Below, piece after piece: positions 42,945-52,903 of a DNA stretch of 64,000 bases. The notes beneath the pieces are model-generated. The model was not told where the DNA came from and did not search any database. It saw only the letters and a list, made by a program, of their open reading frames with translations. Each line of letters begins with the position of its first letter. Within the stretch, counting starts at the first letter, position 1. The translations under genes were made by a program, and so were the position numbers. The stretch lies in assembly GCF_002483235.1 (NCBI RefSeq), contig NZ_DLHN01000018.1, positions 77,530 to 141,529 on the forward strand. Direction: 5' to 3'. The stretch comes from Pedobacter glucosidilyticus (GTDB lineage: Bacteria; Bacteroidota; Bacteroidia; Sphingobacteriales; Sphingobacteriaceae).

Positions 42945-45900
42945 ATGAAAAATTTTCTAAAACTAAGTCTTTTTCTTTGTGCTTTTGCTACGGCAGCGTT
43001 AGCACAAGAAAATCAAAAATGGAATATAGAAAAACCGGGTACTGCTTTAAAACCATTATCTTTTACTACCGATGAAGGAACCTGGATGAATTTAGATGTT
43101 AGTCCGGATGGAAAACACATCATATTTGACCTTTTAGGTGATATTTACAGAATACCTATTACCGGAGGAAGTGCAGAATTGCTAGCCGGAGGTTTTGCAT
43201 GGGAAGTACAACCCCGCTACTCGCCCGATGGAAAATATATTTCTTTTACCAGCGATAAAAATGGTGGCGATAACATCTGGATGATGAATAGTGATGGTAC
43301 AGGAAAAAAACAAGTTACTAAAGAAGACTTCCGCCTGCTAAATAATGCCGTTTGGACAGCGGATAGCAAATACATCATCGCTAGGAAGCACTATACGGGC
43401 TATCGTTCTTTAGGTGCTGGCGAGCTTTGGATGTATCATATTTCTGGCGGCTTAGAGGGTATCCAACTCACCAAAAGGAAAAACGACCAGCAAGATTTAG
43501 GCGAACCACATACTTCACCAGATGGCGCATCGGTTTATTTTAGCGAGGATGTTAGTCCGGGTCCTTATTTCCAATACAATAAAGATCCTAACGGTGATAT
43601 TTATGCCATAAAAAAACTCAATTTTAGTGACGGTAGTATAGAAACAGTAGTGGGAGGACCAGGTGGTGCTGTTCGTCCGCAAGTTTCTAGAGATGGTAAA
43701 ATGCTAGCTTTTGTAAAACGAGTACGTTTAAAGTCTCAGCTTTTTGTGCATAACCTAGAAACCGGAGAAGAATATCCTGTTTATGATGATTTATCCAGAG
43801 ACCAGCAAGAAGCTTGGGCAATTTTTGGCGTATACCCCAATTTTAACTGGACACCAGATAACCGCTCTTTAATTTTTTATGCCAAAGGGAAAATCAAAAA
43901 AGTTGATGTACAAAATTTAATGGTTTCTGAAATTCCTTTCCAAGTAAACGTTAAACAAAATATAGCTGATGCTGTAAGGTTTAACCAAACTGTTTTTACT
44001 GATGATTTTGATGTTAAAATGATCCGGCAGTTGGCTACCTCTCCCGATGGTAAAATGGTAGCTTTTAATGCTGCAGGATATATTTACACCAAAACCCTGC
44101 CCAGCGGAAAAGTAGAAAGGTTAACCAATGGAAGCGATTGGGAGTTTGAACCCTCTTTTAGTCCTGACGGAAAATTTATCGTGTACACTACCTGGAACGA
44201 TGAGCTCCGTGGAACTATCCAAAAAATAGATTTAAAAACAAAAAGAAGCACCACCATCAGTCCGGAGCGTGGCTTTTACTATTCGCCAAAATTTAATAAC
44301 AAAGGAGACCAAATTGTATATGTAAAAGGTGTTGGGAATGATGTTTTAGGGTACACTTTTGGTAAGAACCCCGGAATTTATGTGGTATCTGCTAATGGCG
44401 GACAAGCAACATTCATCACCAAGAGAGGTATAAAACCCATGTTTAATGAGCAAGATAACCGCATTTATTACCAAGCCAGAGAAAATGGTAAAAAAACATT
44501 AAGCAGCTGCGATTTAAATGGTAACCACAACAAAACTCATTATACCTCTACCTACACAACAGATTTTATCCCTAGTCCGGATGGTAAATGGCTAGCTTTT
44601 CAAGAATTGTTTAATGTGTATCTAGTACCTTTACTCCAAAACGTTCAAAACATAGATTTATCTGCCAATCAAAAAGCCTATCCCCTTAAAAAGCTTAGCA
44701 AAGATGCAGGCAGCTATGTACATTGGAGTAAAGATAGTAAAGCTATCCACTGGACCTTAGGGCCGAAATATTATACCCGAGAAATTAAAGATGCTTTTGA
44801 TTTTGTAGATGAACCGGGCAGCAAAATTACCAAAACAGATAGCTTAGGTTTACCTATTGATTTAAAACTTAAAACAGCTGTACCTAGCGGTAAAATTGCT
44901 TTAAAAGGTGCCAGAATCATCACCATGAAGGATAAAGAAGTGATAGAAAACGGCACTATCCTTATAGAAAACAACAAAATTATAGCGTTGGGCAAAGAAA
45001 GCGAAGTTAATATCCCGGCTGATGCAAAAGTTTATGGCATGTATGGCAAAACCATTATCCCTGGTTTTATTGATGTACATGCACATTTACACACCAGTCC
45101 GGATGGTATCAGTCCGCAACAAGATTGGTCGTACTTTGCCAATCTAGCTTACGGGGTTACCACCGCTCATGACCCCTCAAGCAATACAGAAATGGTTTTT
45201 AGCCAAGCAGAGATGATTAAATCAGGCCGTTTAGTAGGTCCGAGATTATACTCTACAGGGACCATATTATATGGTGCAGATGGTGATTTTAAAGCCGTTA
45301 TCAATAATATAGACGATGCCAGGTTTCATTTAAAAAGGATGCAAGCGGTTGGTGCTTTTTCTGTAAAATCTTATAACCAACCTAGAAGAGAGCAAAGGCA
45401 ACAAGTTTTACAAGCTGCTAGAGAACTTAAAATGGAAGTGATGCCAGAAGGTGGCTCTACTTTTTTCCATAACATGAATATGATTGCCGACGGGCATACC
45501 GGTATAGAACACAATATCCCTATAGTGCCTATCTATAAAGATGTTACCACTTTCTGGAATGCCAGTAAAACGGCTTATACCCCAACTTTAATTGTTTCTT
45601 ATGGGGCGCAGTCTGGAGAGAATTACTGGTACGATAGAACCAATGTTTGGGAGAATGAAAAACTTGCAGAATTTGTTCCTCGTTCTATCATAGACCCGAG
45701 ATCTAGAAGGAGAAATACTTCTGAATATGGCGATTATGGCCATATAGAAGTCTCTAAAGCCGTAAATCAAATAGCTGCTGGTGGCACTAAAGTAAATTTA
45801 GGTGCGCATGGGCAATTACAAGGTTTAGGTGCCCACTGGGAGCTGTGGATGTTGGCACAAGGCGGTATGAGCGCTCATGAAGTTCTTAAAGCTGCTACCA

Positions 45901-46193
45901 TTAACGGTGCAGATTATTTAGGTATGAGCAAAGAAATTGGCTCTCTAGAGAAAGGCAAACTGGCAGATTTAATTGTGCTGAATGAAAACCCATTGGAAGA
46001 TATCAGAAATACAGAAAGCATACAGTATGTGATGGTAAATGGTCGCTTATTTGAAGGAGAAACCATGCGAGAGCTAGGCGATAACATACAACCTAGAGGT
46101 AAATTTTGGTGGCAGTACAGTAAAACAGAGAACTATCTAGTACCTGGTGGTGAAGTACAAACCTGGACTTTTACCGTTCCGGAGTGTGATTAG
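42945..46193 (+). CDS. Secreted TolB-like propeller plus amidohydrolase fusion
   Basis: 1082 aa from the ATG at 42945 (an immediately preceding GTG at 42942 is also in frame). After a signal peptide (FLCAFATAALAQ), the N-terminal ~600 residues contain PD40/TolB-type propeller repeats (SPDGKYISFTSDKNGGDNIW; SPDGKMVAFNAAG). The C-terminal ~420 are an amidohydrolase TIM barrel with the metal motif GFIDVHAHLH, a later EHNIP, and the family end GSLEKGKLADLIVLNENPL. Probably a periplasmic metal-dependent hydrolase of cyclic amides or peptides; the propeller may gate or bind substrate. Substrate unknown. It is followed by a repeat-rich intergenic region. Confidence 0.88.
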   Translation: MKNFLKLSLFLCAFATAALAQENQKWNIEKPGTALKPLSFTTDEGTWMNLDVSPDGKHIIFDLLGDIYRIPITGGSAELLAGGFAWEVQPRYSPDGKYISFTSDKNGGDNIWMMNSDGTGKKQVTKEDFRLLNNAVWTADSKYIIARKHYTGYRSLGAGELWMYHISGGLEGIQLTKRKNDQQDLGEPHTSPDGASVYFSEDVSPGPYFQYNKDPNGDIYAIKKLNFSDGSIETVVGGPGGAVRPQVSRDGKMLAFVKRVRLKSQLFVHNLETGEEYPVYDDLSRDQQEAWAIFGVYPNFNWTPDNRSLIFYAKGKIKKVDVQNLMVSEIPFQVNVKQNIADAVRFNQTVFTDDFDVKMIRQLATSPDGKMVAFNAAGYIYTKTLPSGKVERLTNGSDWEFEPSFSPDGKFIVYTTWNDELRGTIQKIDLKTKRSTTISPERGFYYSPKFNNKGDQIVYVKGVGNDVLGYTFGKNPGIYVVSANGGQATFITKRGIKPMFNEQDNRIYYQARENGKKTLSSCDLNGNHNKTHYTSTYTTDFIPSPDGKWLAFQELFNVYLVPLLQNVQNIDLSANQKAYPLKKLSKDAGSYVHWSKDSKAIHWTLGPKYYTREIKDAFDFVDEPGSKITKTDSLGLPIDLKLKTAVPSGKIALKGARIITMKDKEVIENGTILIENNKIIALGKESEVNIPADAKVYGMYGKTIIPGFIDVHAHLHTSPDGISPQQDWSYFANLAYGVTTAHDPSSNTEMVFSQAEMIKSGRLVGPRLYSTGTILYGADGDFKAVINNIDDARFHLKRMQAVGAFSVKSYNQPRREQRQQVLQAARELKMEVMPEGGSTFFHNMNMIADGHTGIEHNIPIVPIYKDVTTFWNASKTAYTPTLIVSYGAQSGENYWYDRTNVWENEKLAEFVPRSIIDPRSRRRNTSEYGDYGHIEVSKAVNQIAAGGTKVNLGAHGQLQGLGAHWELWMLAQGGMSAHEVLKAATINGADYLGMSKEIGSLEKGKLADLIVLNENPLEDIRNTESIQYVMVNGRLFEGETMRELGDNIQPRGKFWWQYSKTENYLVPGGEVQTWTFTVPECD

Positions 46194-46194
46194 G

Positions 46195-46250
46195 GGTTAG
46201 GTGTTAGATGGTTAGGTGGTTAGTTGGTTAGATGGTTAGGTATTAACTTA
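46195..46250. repeat. Degenerate GGTTAG tandem repeat
   Basis: Directly after the amidohydrolase stop, units of the form GGTTAGATGGTTAG / GGTTAGTTGGTTAG recur about six times with small variations. The unit is also found, as an inverted pair, in the hairpin at 46517-46555. Confidence 0.7.
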
Positions 46251-46265
46251 ACGGTGAGGTTTTAT

Positions 46266-46330
46266 CTTTTAATGTTTTATCCGCGGAGGGCGCAGAGGAT
46301 ACGGAGCTGGGTGGTGATTGTGATTTGTTA
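46266..46330. repeat. Dispersed intergenic repeat, copy 1
   Basis: Contains GAGGGCGCAGAGGATACGGA followed by GCTGGGTGG, preceded by TTTTAATGTTTTA. Nearly the same block occurs at 63761-63812, and a diverged one at 63671-63728. It is G+C-richer than its surroundings and non-coding. Confidence 0.75.
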
Positions 46331-46381
46331 GGATAAAAATTATGTTTGTTAGCTTAGTTTCCTTTGTGATGGTATTTGTCT

Positions 46382-46409
46382 GCCTCTATCGCCTGAGGGG
46401 CTCTTTTTT
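46382..46409 (+). terminator. Probable terminator of the amidohydrolase gene
   Basis: GCCTCT (46382-46387) pairs with AGGGGC (46396-46401), including one G-U pair, around 8 nt, followed by TCTTTTTT. It lies 190 bp after the stop codon, past the repeats. Confidence 0.45.
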
Positions 46410-46516
46410 AGGGGTATAAGTAATAGGTAGAAAGATGCCTGAAAATTAATATTTTATGTTTAAGGTATCGTTTTATAATATTAAATAATATTTAAGTCTA
46501 ACAATCTCACCAAAGA

Positions 46517-46555
46517 ACCATCTAACTAACTCTAAAAAGCAGAAAGTTAGATGGT
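46517..46555. terminator. Hairpin between convergent genes
   Basis: ACCATCTAACT (46517-46527) pairs perfectly with AGTTAGATGGT (46545-46555). The plus side continues ATTATTTTT; the minus side has only a weak T-run. The arms are built from the same TTAGATGGTTAG unit as the tandem repeat at 46195, so it may be repeat-derived. It lies just past the mutarotase stop. Confidence 0.5.
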
Positions 46556-46562
46556 ATTATTT

Positions 46563-47711
46563 TTACCAGCTAAAACGATATTTAGACTGTGTTTTATAAA
46601 GATCCCCAGGTTTTAATATAGTGGAAGGAAAAGCTCGCTGATTAGGGGAATCTGGAAAGTGTTGTGTTTCCAGACAAAATGCTGTCCTAAAATCATCTTT
46701 AGCCCCTCCTTTAAATGAGTTTTTACTCATCATAAAATTGCCACTATAAAACTGCAAGCCCGGCTCGGTTGTAAAAACTTCCATAGTGATTGAAGTTTTA
46801 TCTCCCATAACTTTAGCCGCCAAAATCATTTTTTCAGAAGGCTTGCTTTGTAGAACATAATTATGGTCATAACCTTTACCATTTTTTAATTGCTCATCAG
46901 GTAAATTAATTCTGGCTCCAATAGCCGTTAGCTCTGTAAAATCAAAAGGAGTATTTTTTACAGGTACTATTTCTCCGGTAGGTATTAAAGTACTGTCAAC
47001 AGGCGTAAAAGCTTTAGCGTTTATTTGTAATTGATGGTTTAATATATCTCCGCTTCCCTCGCCATTTAAATTAAAGAAAGCGTGGTTGGTTAAATTAACC
47101 ACAGTTTTTTTATCTGTTGATGCTTCATATTGCATGATTAGCTCATTATCATCATTAAGCTTATAAATTACTTTAATAGCTAGATTACCAGGATATCCTT
47201 CTTCCATATCTGGAGATAGATAGCTAAGTTCTAAAGTTTGATTATCTATTTGTTTAGCATCCCAAACTACATATTGAAAACCTTTTTTACCACCATGCAA
47301 ACTATTGGGAGGGTTGTTTATGGCTAGCTGATAATTTACCCCATCTATAGAGAATTTACCTTTTGCTATACGGTTGCCATAACGCCCAATGGTAGCTCCA
47401 AAATAAGGTTCTGTAGATGTTATATAATCATCAATACTTTTAAAGCCTACCACAACATCTACAAAAGAAGTGTCTTGTGTGGGGATTAATAAACTCACCA
47501 ACCTACCACCATAATTGGTAAATACGGCTTTCATCTTATTCTTATTGATTAACTGATAGCATTTAACTTCTTTTCCATCTATCAAGGTATCAAAAGCTGC
47601 TGCGTAGTTAGGTAGCTGTTCTTGTGTACTATTTTGTGTTGTTTTGGGTTGTTGGCAAGCATATATCAGCAAAGCTAACATAGCCATAAAGCTTATTTTT
47701 AAAATATTCAT
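46563..47711 (-). CDS. galM: Aldose 1-epimerase (mutarotase), lipoprotein
   Basis: 382 aa from the ATG at 47711; a TTG three codons upstream would overlap the regulator's stop and is rejected. Lipobox LLIYAC (Cys near residue 19), so it is exported and lipid-anchored. Galactose-mutarotase fold with GRYGNRIAKGKF, the catalytic His in NLTNHAFFNLNG and the catalytic Glu in FCLETQHFPDSPNQ. Interconverts alpha and beta anomers of aldoses released by the PUL's hydrolases. It starts 5 bp after the hybrid regulator's stop, the last gene of this PUL. The gene symbol is by family only. Confidence 0.92.
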   Translation of the reverse strand: MNILKISFMAMLALLIYACQQPKTTQNSTQEQLPNYAAAFDTLIDGKEVKCYQLINKNKMKAVFTNYGGRLVSLLIPTQDTSFVDVVVGFKSIDDYITSTEPYFGATIGRYGNRIAKGKFSIDGVNYQLAINNPPNSLHGGKKGFQYVVWDAKQIDNQTLELSYLSPDMEEGYPGNLAIKVIYKLNDDNELIMQYEASTDKKTVVNLTNHAFFNLNGEGSGDILNHQLQINAKAFTPVDSTLIPTGEIVPVKNTPFDFTELTAIGARINLPDEQLKNGKGYDHNYVLQSKPSEKMILAAKVMGDKTSITMEVFTTEPGLQFYSGNFMMSKNSFKGGAKDDFRTAFCLETQHFPDSPNQRAFPSTILKPGDLYKTQSKYRFSW

Positions 47712-47716
47712 TTTCG

Positions 47717-50700
47717 TCAAGTATTAGTTTGAATTGTTGTACGATGCTGGTCGGCAAATTCTGTTGGTGTTAATTTAAATTGCTGATAAAAGCATTTAGA
47801 AAAGTAAGAATGCGAACTAAAGCCAACCATATAACCAACCTCAGAGATATTATAATCTTGAGTAGTTAATAATTTAGCAGCATTCTTTAGCCTTATAATT
47901 CTGATGAACTCATTAGGTACATAGCCTGTCATACCTTTTACCTTTTTATATAAGCTTGACCTGCTTAAACCCAGTTCTTTACCTAACTCTTCTACAGAAA
48001 GTAATGGGTCTGATATACGCAACTCTATAGCTTCTATAAGCTTATTTAAGAACTTTTTATCTTTAGTACCCGACGCTAAAATTTCTGTACTCTCAAAAGG
48101 ATGTTGCGCAAAACGTTGCTTTAAATTAGCCTGAAGCTCTATTAAATTACGAGCTATTAAAGATAATTGCTTCCATTTAAAAGGTTTAGCAATATATGCA
48201 TCAGCACCACTTTCTAATCCTTCTATTTCTGCATCTGAATTGGTTTTTGCTGTAAGTAAAATAATAGGTAAATGACTGTAATTGATATCGTTTTTAACCT
48301 CTTTACAAAAACTTATGCCATCCATTACAGGCATCATCACATCAGAAATAATTAAATCTACATGATGTTGTTCCAATAGTTTTAAACCTTCTTGTCCGTT
48401 ATTTGCTTTAATAGGATGATAACCTTCTGAAACCAAACTTTGAGACAAGAAATTGAGTAAAGATTGATCATCTTCTACAACTAAAACAACTGGTTTACCA
48501 TCATGTTGCTCTGATTCTAGTTCTTCAACCCTATCTAAAGCATGTTGTACTTCTTCTTTCTCCTGAAAAGGAATTAAAATGGTAAAAACAGTTTTTAAAC
48601 CCTCTTGGCTATCTACCAATAATTTTCCTTGATGCTTTTCTATTAATGATTTAGCTAATGCCAAACCTATACCTGTACCGCCTAAATTACTGTATTGATG
48701 TTCTGCAGTGCTTACTTTAAAAAACTTGGTAAAAATAGAGTTGATTTGATCTTTAGGGATACCAATACCGTCATCCTCAATAGAAATAGAAACCATAGCT
48801 TGGTTATCTATCATTGCTATACCATTAATACTGATACTGACTTTTTTTCTGGTAAACTTAAAAGCATTAATCAAGAGGTTGCTCATGATTTTCATCAAGG
48901 CTTCTGGGTCTGCCATCATTTCTAAATGTTGGTGAGCAGTTTCTAAAGAAAAATCGACACCTTTTTGATAAGAAATAGAAGAAAAACGCTCTTTTAAATT
49001 ATTGATAAAAGAAACCAGCTCTATTTGTTCTTTGTGTATCTCAAAAATATCACTTTCTATTCTTCTAAAATCTAACAGCTGATTAACTAAAGTTAACAGT
49101 CTATCAGAGTTTTCTTCCATAATTTGAAGTTGCTCTTCGCTTTCTGGGTCTTTTTGTTTTTTACCTAATAACCTTTCTAATGGTGCTATAATTAAAGAAA
49201 GCGGCGTTCTAATTTCATGTGCCATAGCTGTAAAGAACTCTATCTTTTGCTTGTAGAAATCCTGCTCGCTTTTATTTTTTAATCGCTCTAGCTTAATTTC
49301 ATTTTCTTTTCTAGCTTTTTCTGTAGCGTATTTTTTGAAGAGGATAAAGGATAGGATGGCTAAAATGGCGTAAACCATGTAAGCCCAAATGGTTTTATAA
49401 AATGGTGGTAAAATGGTTAATTGTACAGTAGAGATATTGGTGGTATTTCCCGTGGCGGTATCAGACTCTCTAACTTTAAAAACATAATCTCCGGCAGGCA
49501 AATTGGTATAAGTAGCTTTTCTTTGCGAACCAACATTATTCCAATCTTTATCAAAACCATCCATAATGAAAGAATATCTGATTTTGTTTGGCGAAACATA
49601 GCTTAAAGCGGCATATTCTATACTGATAACAGATTGATTATGATTAAGGACTATATTTTGAGCAAAATTTATGGTTTGCTTGATAGGGCTATCATCATCT
49701 GATAAATCAATATCTTTATTAAACAATTGGAAATTGGTAAATGCTACCTTAGTAGGCTGTGTAGCAGTTTTAATTTTCTGCGGATAAAAAGCATTAAAAC
49801 CATTTATACCTCCAAAATACAGCTTGCCATCTTTACTTTTATAATAAGATTTATAGTTGTATTGCTGGCTTTGCAGGTTATCCCATCGTCCAAAATTACG
49901 AGTGGTATTATTAAGAGTATTGAGCTCAAAAATACCACTATTGGAAGATATCCAAAGGTTAGATTTTTCATCTTTTAGCACTCCATAAACAACATCTGTT
50001 GTAATGCCATAACGTTCGTCGTAAACGGTAAATTTCTCTGCTTTTTTATTAAAAACGTTTAAGCCACCACCATCTGTACCTAGCCATAAATTGCCTTTAT
50101 CATCATCTAAAATAGAAATAACTTTATTAGAACTTATAGCGCCCTCTTTGGGGGCATAGGCGTATTGTTTAAGCTTACCTTTTTTATCAATTTTGATTAA
50201 GCCATTATCATAAGTAGCTATCCATAAAACCAAATCTTTATCTTGATAAACCTGATAGATACAGCTTTTAGCTAAATATTTTTCTTGTATACGGATAAAA
50301 GAATCGCTTTCTGGATGGTACAGGTTTAAACCCGATATGGTTGATACCCAAATTCTTCCTTCGCGGTCTTCATCTATAGCATAAATACTATTATCACTTA
50401 AAGTTTTTGGGTTTGATGGTTTACTTTTATAGCGCTTTATTTTCCCTGTTTTTGGATTAAGAATATTCAATCCACCGGTATACATCCCTATCCAGATATG
50501 GCCAGCTTTATCTTCGTAAAGGGCATGAATATTATGGTAAGAAAGAGAATCCTGATTTTTACTAAAAGGATATTTCTGAAAAGTCTTATCAGTCTTGTTA
50601 AATAAGTTTAAGCCCCCATCTTCTGTACCTATCCAAAAATTTCCGTTTCTGGTTTCTAAAAAAGCACTTACGGCATTTCCAGAAAGCGAATTGCTAACCC

Positions 50701-51760
50701 CAGAAGGGTAATAATATTCTAAGCCGAGGGCTTTTTCATGATAATAGTTTAAACCACCAAAATAAGTACCAACCCAAATACCACCTTCTTTATCTTTAAA
50801 AACTCGGTAAACTGCATCATCACTTAAACTGTAGGGGTCATTATTTTTATTTTGATAATTAACAAATTTATTGCTTTTGATATCGAAGATATTAAGCCCT
50901 TTTTCTGTTGCTAAATAAAGAAGTCCTGGTTTTGGCTGATAGATACTTCTTACGATATTATCACTGATACTTTGCTTTCCAGATTTTTGGTAAACCTTAA
51001 ATTTCTGGGCTTCCTCGTCCCATAGGTTAAGTCCACCAGACATGGTACCCACCCAAATATGCCCTTCATGGTCAAGATATAAATCTAAAATAACATCATT
51101 AGAAAGGCTACCGGGTGCAGAAGAAGCTTTATAATGCTTCATCTCTCTGGTTTTGGGGTTAAGCACATCTATACCTTTGCCATAGGTTCCTATCCAAATA
51201 TGCCCAGCCTTATCTTCAATAATTTTTGATACTTCATTAGATGAAATACTGTTATTTACCTTTGGGCGATGACTAAACTGAATAAGTTTATTTGAACTAG
51301 GCTGATAGCTATAAACGCCTTTTTCTTTAGTTGCTATCCAAATTTGTCCTTTTTTAGACCTAAAAATATCATTGATGAATATCTTCCCCAAGGGCTCAAA
51401 AAGCTTAAATTTTTCTGTTTTAAGATTAAAAATATAAATACCTTCATCCGTACCTATCCAAAAGGTGAACTTATCATACTTAAAAATTTTTCTGATAAAG
51501 TTATTCCCAATAGTACCTGCTACATTTTTGTTAAACTGGAAAGATTTAAACTCGTAACCATCAAATCTATTAAGTCCATACTTGGTTCCAAACCACATAA
51601 AGCCCTGCTCGTCTTGCGCAATATCCCAAATGGTATTGGCACATAAACCGTCTGAAACGGTATAATTTCTGAAAAACATTTTTTGTGCTAGCGCATCCTG
51701 AGAGCCCAGGCAAAGCAAAAGCAACCAAATAAAACATGATTTTACGAAATATGGAGGCAT
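47717..51760 (-). CDS. Hybrid two-component system regulator (HTCS) of the PUL
   Basis: 1347 aa. A signal/anchor N-terminus precedes two seven-bladed propellers of Reg_prop repeats (for example DEQGFMWFGTKYGLNRFDGY, and repeated GHIWIGTYGKGIDVLNPKT) up to about residue 680. Then come a Y_Y_Y domain (about 700-775) and a membrane helix (about 790-812). The cytoplasmic part has HisKA with His848 (FTAMAHEIRTPLS), HATPase (NLLINAFKF; GGTGIGLALAK), a receiver with Asp1140 (DLIISDVMMPVMDG) and a C-terminal AraC HTH (about 1240-1345). It senses an oligosaccharide in the periplasm and activates its PUL. Encoded inside the operon, 40 bp after the clan GH-A hydrolase. The SusC of this locus lacks STN, consistent with this type of control. 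Confidence 0.96.
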   Translation of the reverse strand: MPPYFVKSCFIWLLLLCLGSQDALAQKMFFRNYTVSDGLCANTIWDIAQDEQGFMWFGTKYGLNRFDGYEFKSFQFNKNVAGTIGNNFIRKIFKYDKFTFWIGTDEGIYIFNLKTEKFKLFEPLGKIFINDIFRSKKGQIWIATKEKGVYSYQPSSNKLIQFSHRPKVNNSISSNEVSKIIEDKAGHIWIGTYGKGIDVLNPKTREMKHYKASSAPGSLSNDVILDLYLDHEGHIWVGTMSGGLNLWDEEAQKFKVYQKSGKQSISDNIVRSIYQPKPGLLYLATEKGLNIFDIKSNKFVNYQNKNNDPYSLSDDAVYRVFKDKEGGIWVGTYFGGLNYYHEKALGLEYYYPSGVSNSLSGNAVSAFLETRNGNFWIGTEDGGLNLFNKTDKTFQKYPFSKNQDSLSYHNIHALYEDKAGHIWIGMYTGGLNILNPKTGKIKRYKSKPSNPKTLSDNSIYAIDEDREGRIWVSTISGLNLYHPESDSFIRIQEKYLAKSCIYQVYQDKDLVLWIATYDNGLIKIDKKGKLKQYAYAPKEGAISSNKVISILDDDKGNLWLGTDGGGLNVFNKKAEKFTVYDERYGITTDVVYGVLKDEKSNLWISSNSGIFELNTLNNTTRNFGRWDNLQSQQYNYKSYYKSKDGKLYFGGINGFNAFYPQKIKTATQPTKVAFTNFQLFNKDIDLSDDDSPIKQTINFAQNIVLNHNQSVISIEYAALSYVSPNKIRYSFIMDGFDKDWNNVGSQRKATYTNLPAGDYVFKVRESDTATGNTTNISTVQLTILPPFYKTIWAYMVYAILAILSFILFKKYATEKARKENEIKLERLKNKSEQDFYKQKIEFFTAMAHEIRTPLSLIIAPLERLLGKKQKDPESEEQLQIMEENSDRLLTLVNQLLDFRRIESDIFEIHKEQIELVSFINNLKERFSSISYQKGVDFSLETAHQHLEMMADPEALMKIMSNLLINAFKFTRKKVSISINGIAMIDNQAMVSISIEDDGIGIPKDQINSIFTKFFKVSTAEHQYSNLGGTGIGLALAKSLIEKHQGKLLVDSQEGLKTVFTILIPFQEKEEVQHALDRVEELESEQHDGKPVVLVVEDDQSLLNFLSQSLVSEGYHPIKANNGQEGLKLLEQHHVDLIISDVMMPVMDGISFCKEVKNDINYSHLPIILLTAKTNSDAEIEGLESGADAYIAKPFKWKQLSLIARNLIELQANLKQRFAQHPFESTEILASGTKDKKFLNKLIEAIELRISDPLLSVEELGKELGLSRSSLYKKVKGMTGYVPNEFIRIIRLKNAAKLLTTQDYNISEVGYMVGFSSHSYFSKCFYQQFKLTPTEFADQHRTTIQTNT

Positions 51761-51800
51761 TAAATTGGCTTTAAATAGTATGTGTTCTAAGTTAATGCAT

Positions 51801-52883
51801 TTACTTGATTTCGTTTAACTTTTTAATCAACTCTACTTCATCGTTACGGTAAGGTGTACCATCTTTTTTGAAGATATCATGAAACCATTCTATAGGTTGT
51901 TCTCCGTTTTCTAAAGGTGTATCCCAAGCATAAATGGTATTAGATTTACCTGCTACCAAACCCCAGTTTATGGCGCCTATATTTTCTCTCTTAAGCATCG
52001 GCATGATGTTCGCAAATCTGCTATTTCTGGTTCTTGCCATATACTCTGTACATATCATGGGTCTGCCAAAAGCTTTTAACATATCTATTACTCTTTTATG
52101 TAAATCTGGCTCTTCGTAATTGTGATAGGTGATGATATCAGAGTTTAAAGCTTGCATGGCATTTAATGCATGAAAATTCCATGCCCAAAGACCAATACTT
52201 ATAGGTTGCTGTGGTTCTACTGCCCTAGCCCAAGTTATAACGCTTTTTAATAATGGGAACGATGTATTTAATTTACCAGAGTTTCCCGGTTCATTATACA
52301 AATCCCATAATAATATTCTTTCATCGGTTTTAAAATGCGTCATCACATCTTTTACATATTTCTCTAGAGCCGGAAAATTACTAGCATTTTTTGAAGCTGG
52401 GTCTCCGGGGTCTTGTACCCAACCAGAGTTATGGATACCTATTTTAGGTTCTGGTTGTTTGCCTGCGAAGCCTTGTTTATTCCAGCAATCATCAAAAAAA
52501 ACAAATATGGTTTTGATACCATGTTTTTGAGCTATAGAAAGGTATTGTCCTACCCTATTTTTAAAACCCGATGGATCTTTTTCCCAAGCTATGCTATGTA
52601 AATATACTCGCATGGTGTTAAAGCCAATGTTTTTTGCCCAAGCCAATTCTTTATCTATGGTAGCTGGGTCAAAAGTTTCGGCCTGCCACATTTCTAATTG
52701 ATTGATAGCGGTACTTGGTAAAAAATCAGCCCCATTTATCCATTTATGTTTACTATACCAAGCTTTTGCTTTTTCTATTGGCCATACTTTGCCAATAACA
52801 CTTACCGTAGTATCTTGTGCTTTGATGGTGCTGCTTAAACACAAGAATAAAAGTATCAGTTTAATGATGTTTTTCTTTTTCAT
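51801..52883 (-). CDS. Secreted clan GH-A glycoside hydrolase (GH5/GH2-like, xylanase-annotated type)
   Basis: 360 aa with a Sec signal (LLFLCLSSTIKAQ). TIM barrel with likely acid/base Glu in LLWDLYNEPGNSG and nucleophile Glu in MICTEYMART, the two clan GH-A signatures; GFNTMRVYLHSIAWEKDPSG and TIFVFFDDCW are further barrel strands. Bacteroidota homologues are often called 1,4-beta-xylanase, but the family and linkage are not settled by sequence alone. It sits between the second GH43 gene (20 bp) and the HTCS gene. Confidence 0.82.
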   Translation of the reverse strand: MKKKNIIKLILLFLCLSSTIKAQDTTVSVIGKVWPIEKAKAWYSKHKWINGADFLPSTAINQLEMWQAETFDPATIDKELAWAKNIGFNTMRVYLHSIAWEKDPSGFKNRVGQYLSIAQKHGIKTIFVFFDDCWNKQGFAGKQPEPKIGIHNSGWVQDPGDPASKNASNFPALEKYVKDVMTHFKTDERILLWDLYNEPGNSGKLNTSFPLLKSVITWARAVEPQQPISIGLWAWNFHALNAMQALNSDIITYHNYEEPDLHKRVIDMLKAFGRPMICTEYMARTRNSRFANIMPMLKRENIGAINWGLVAGKSNTIYAWDTPLENGEQPIEWFHDIFKKDGTPYRNDEVELIKKLNEIK

Positions 52884-52903
52884 ATCTGCTAAAATTTTGT
52901 TTC

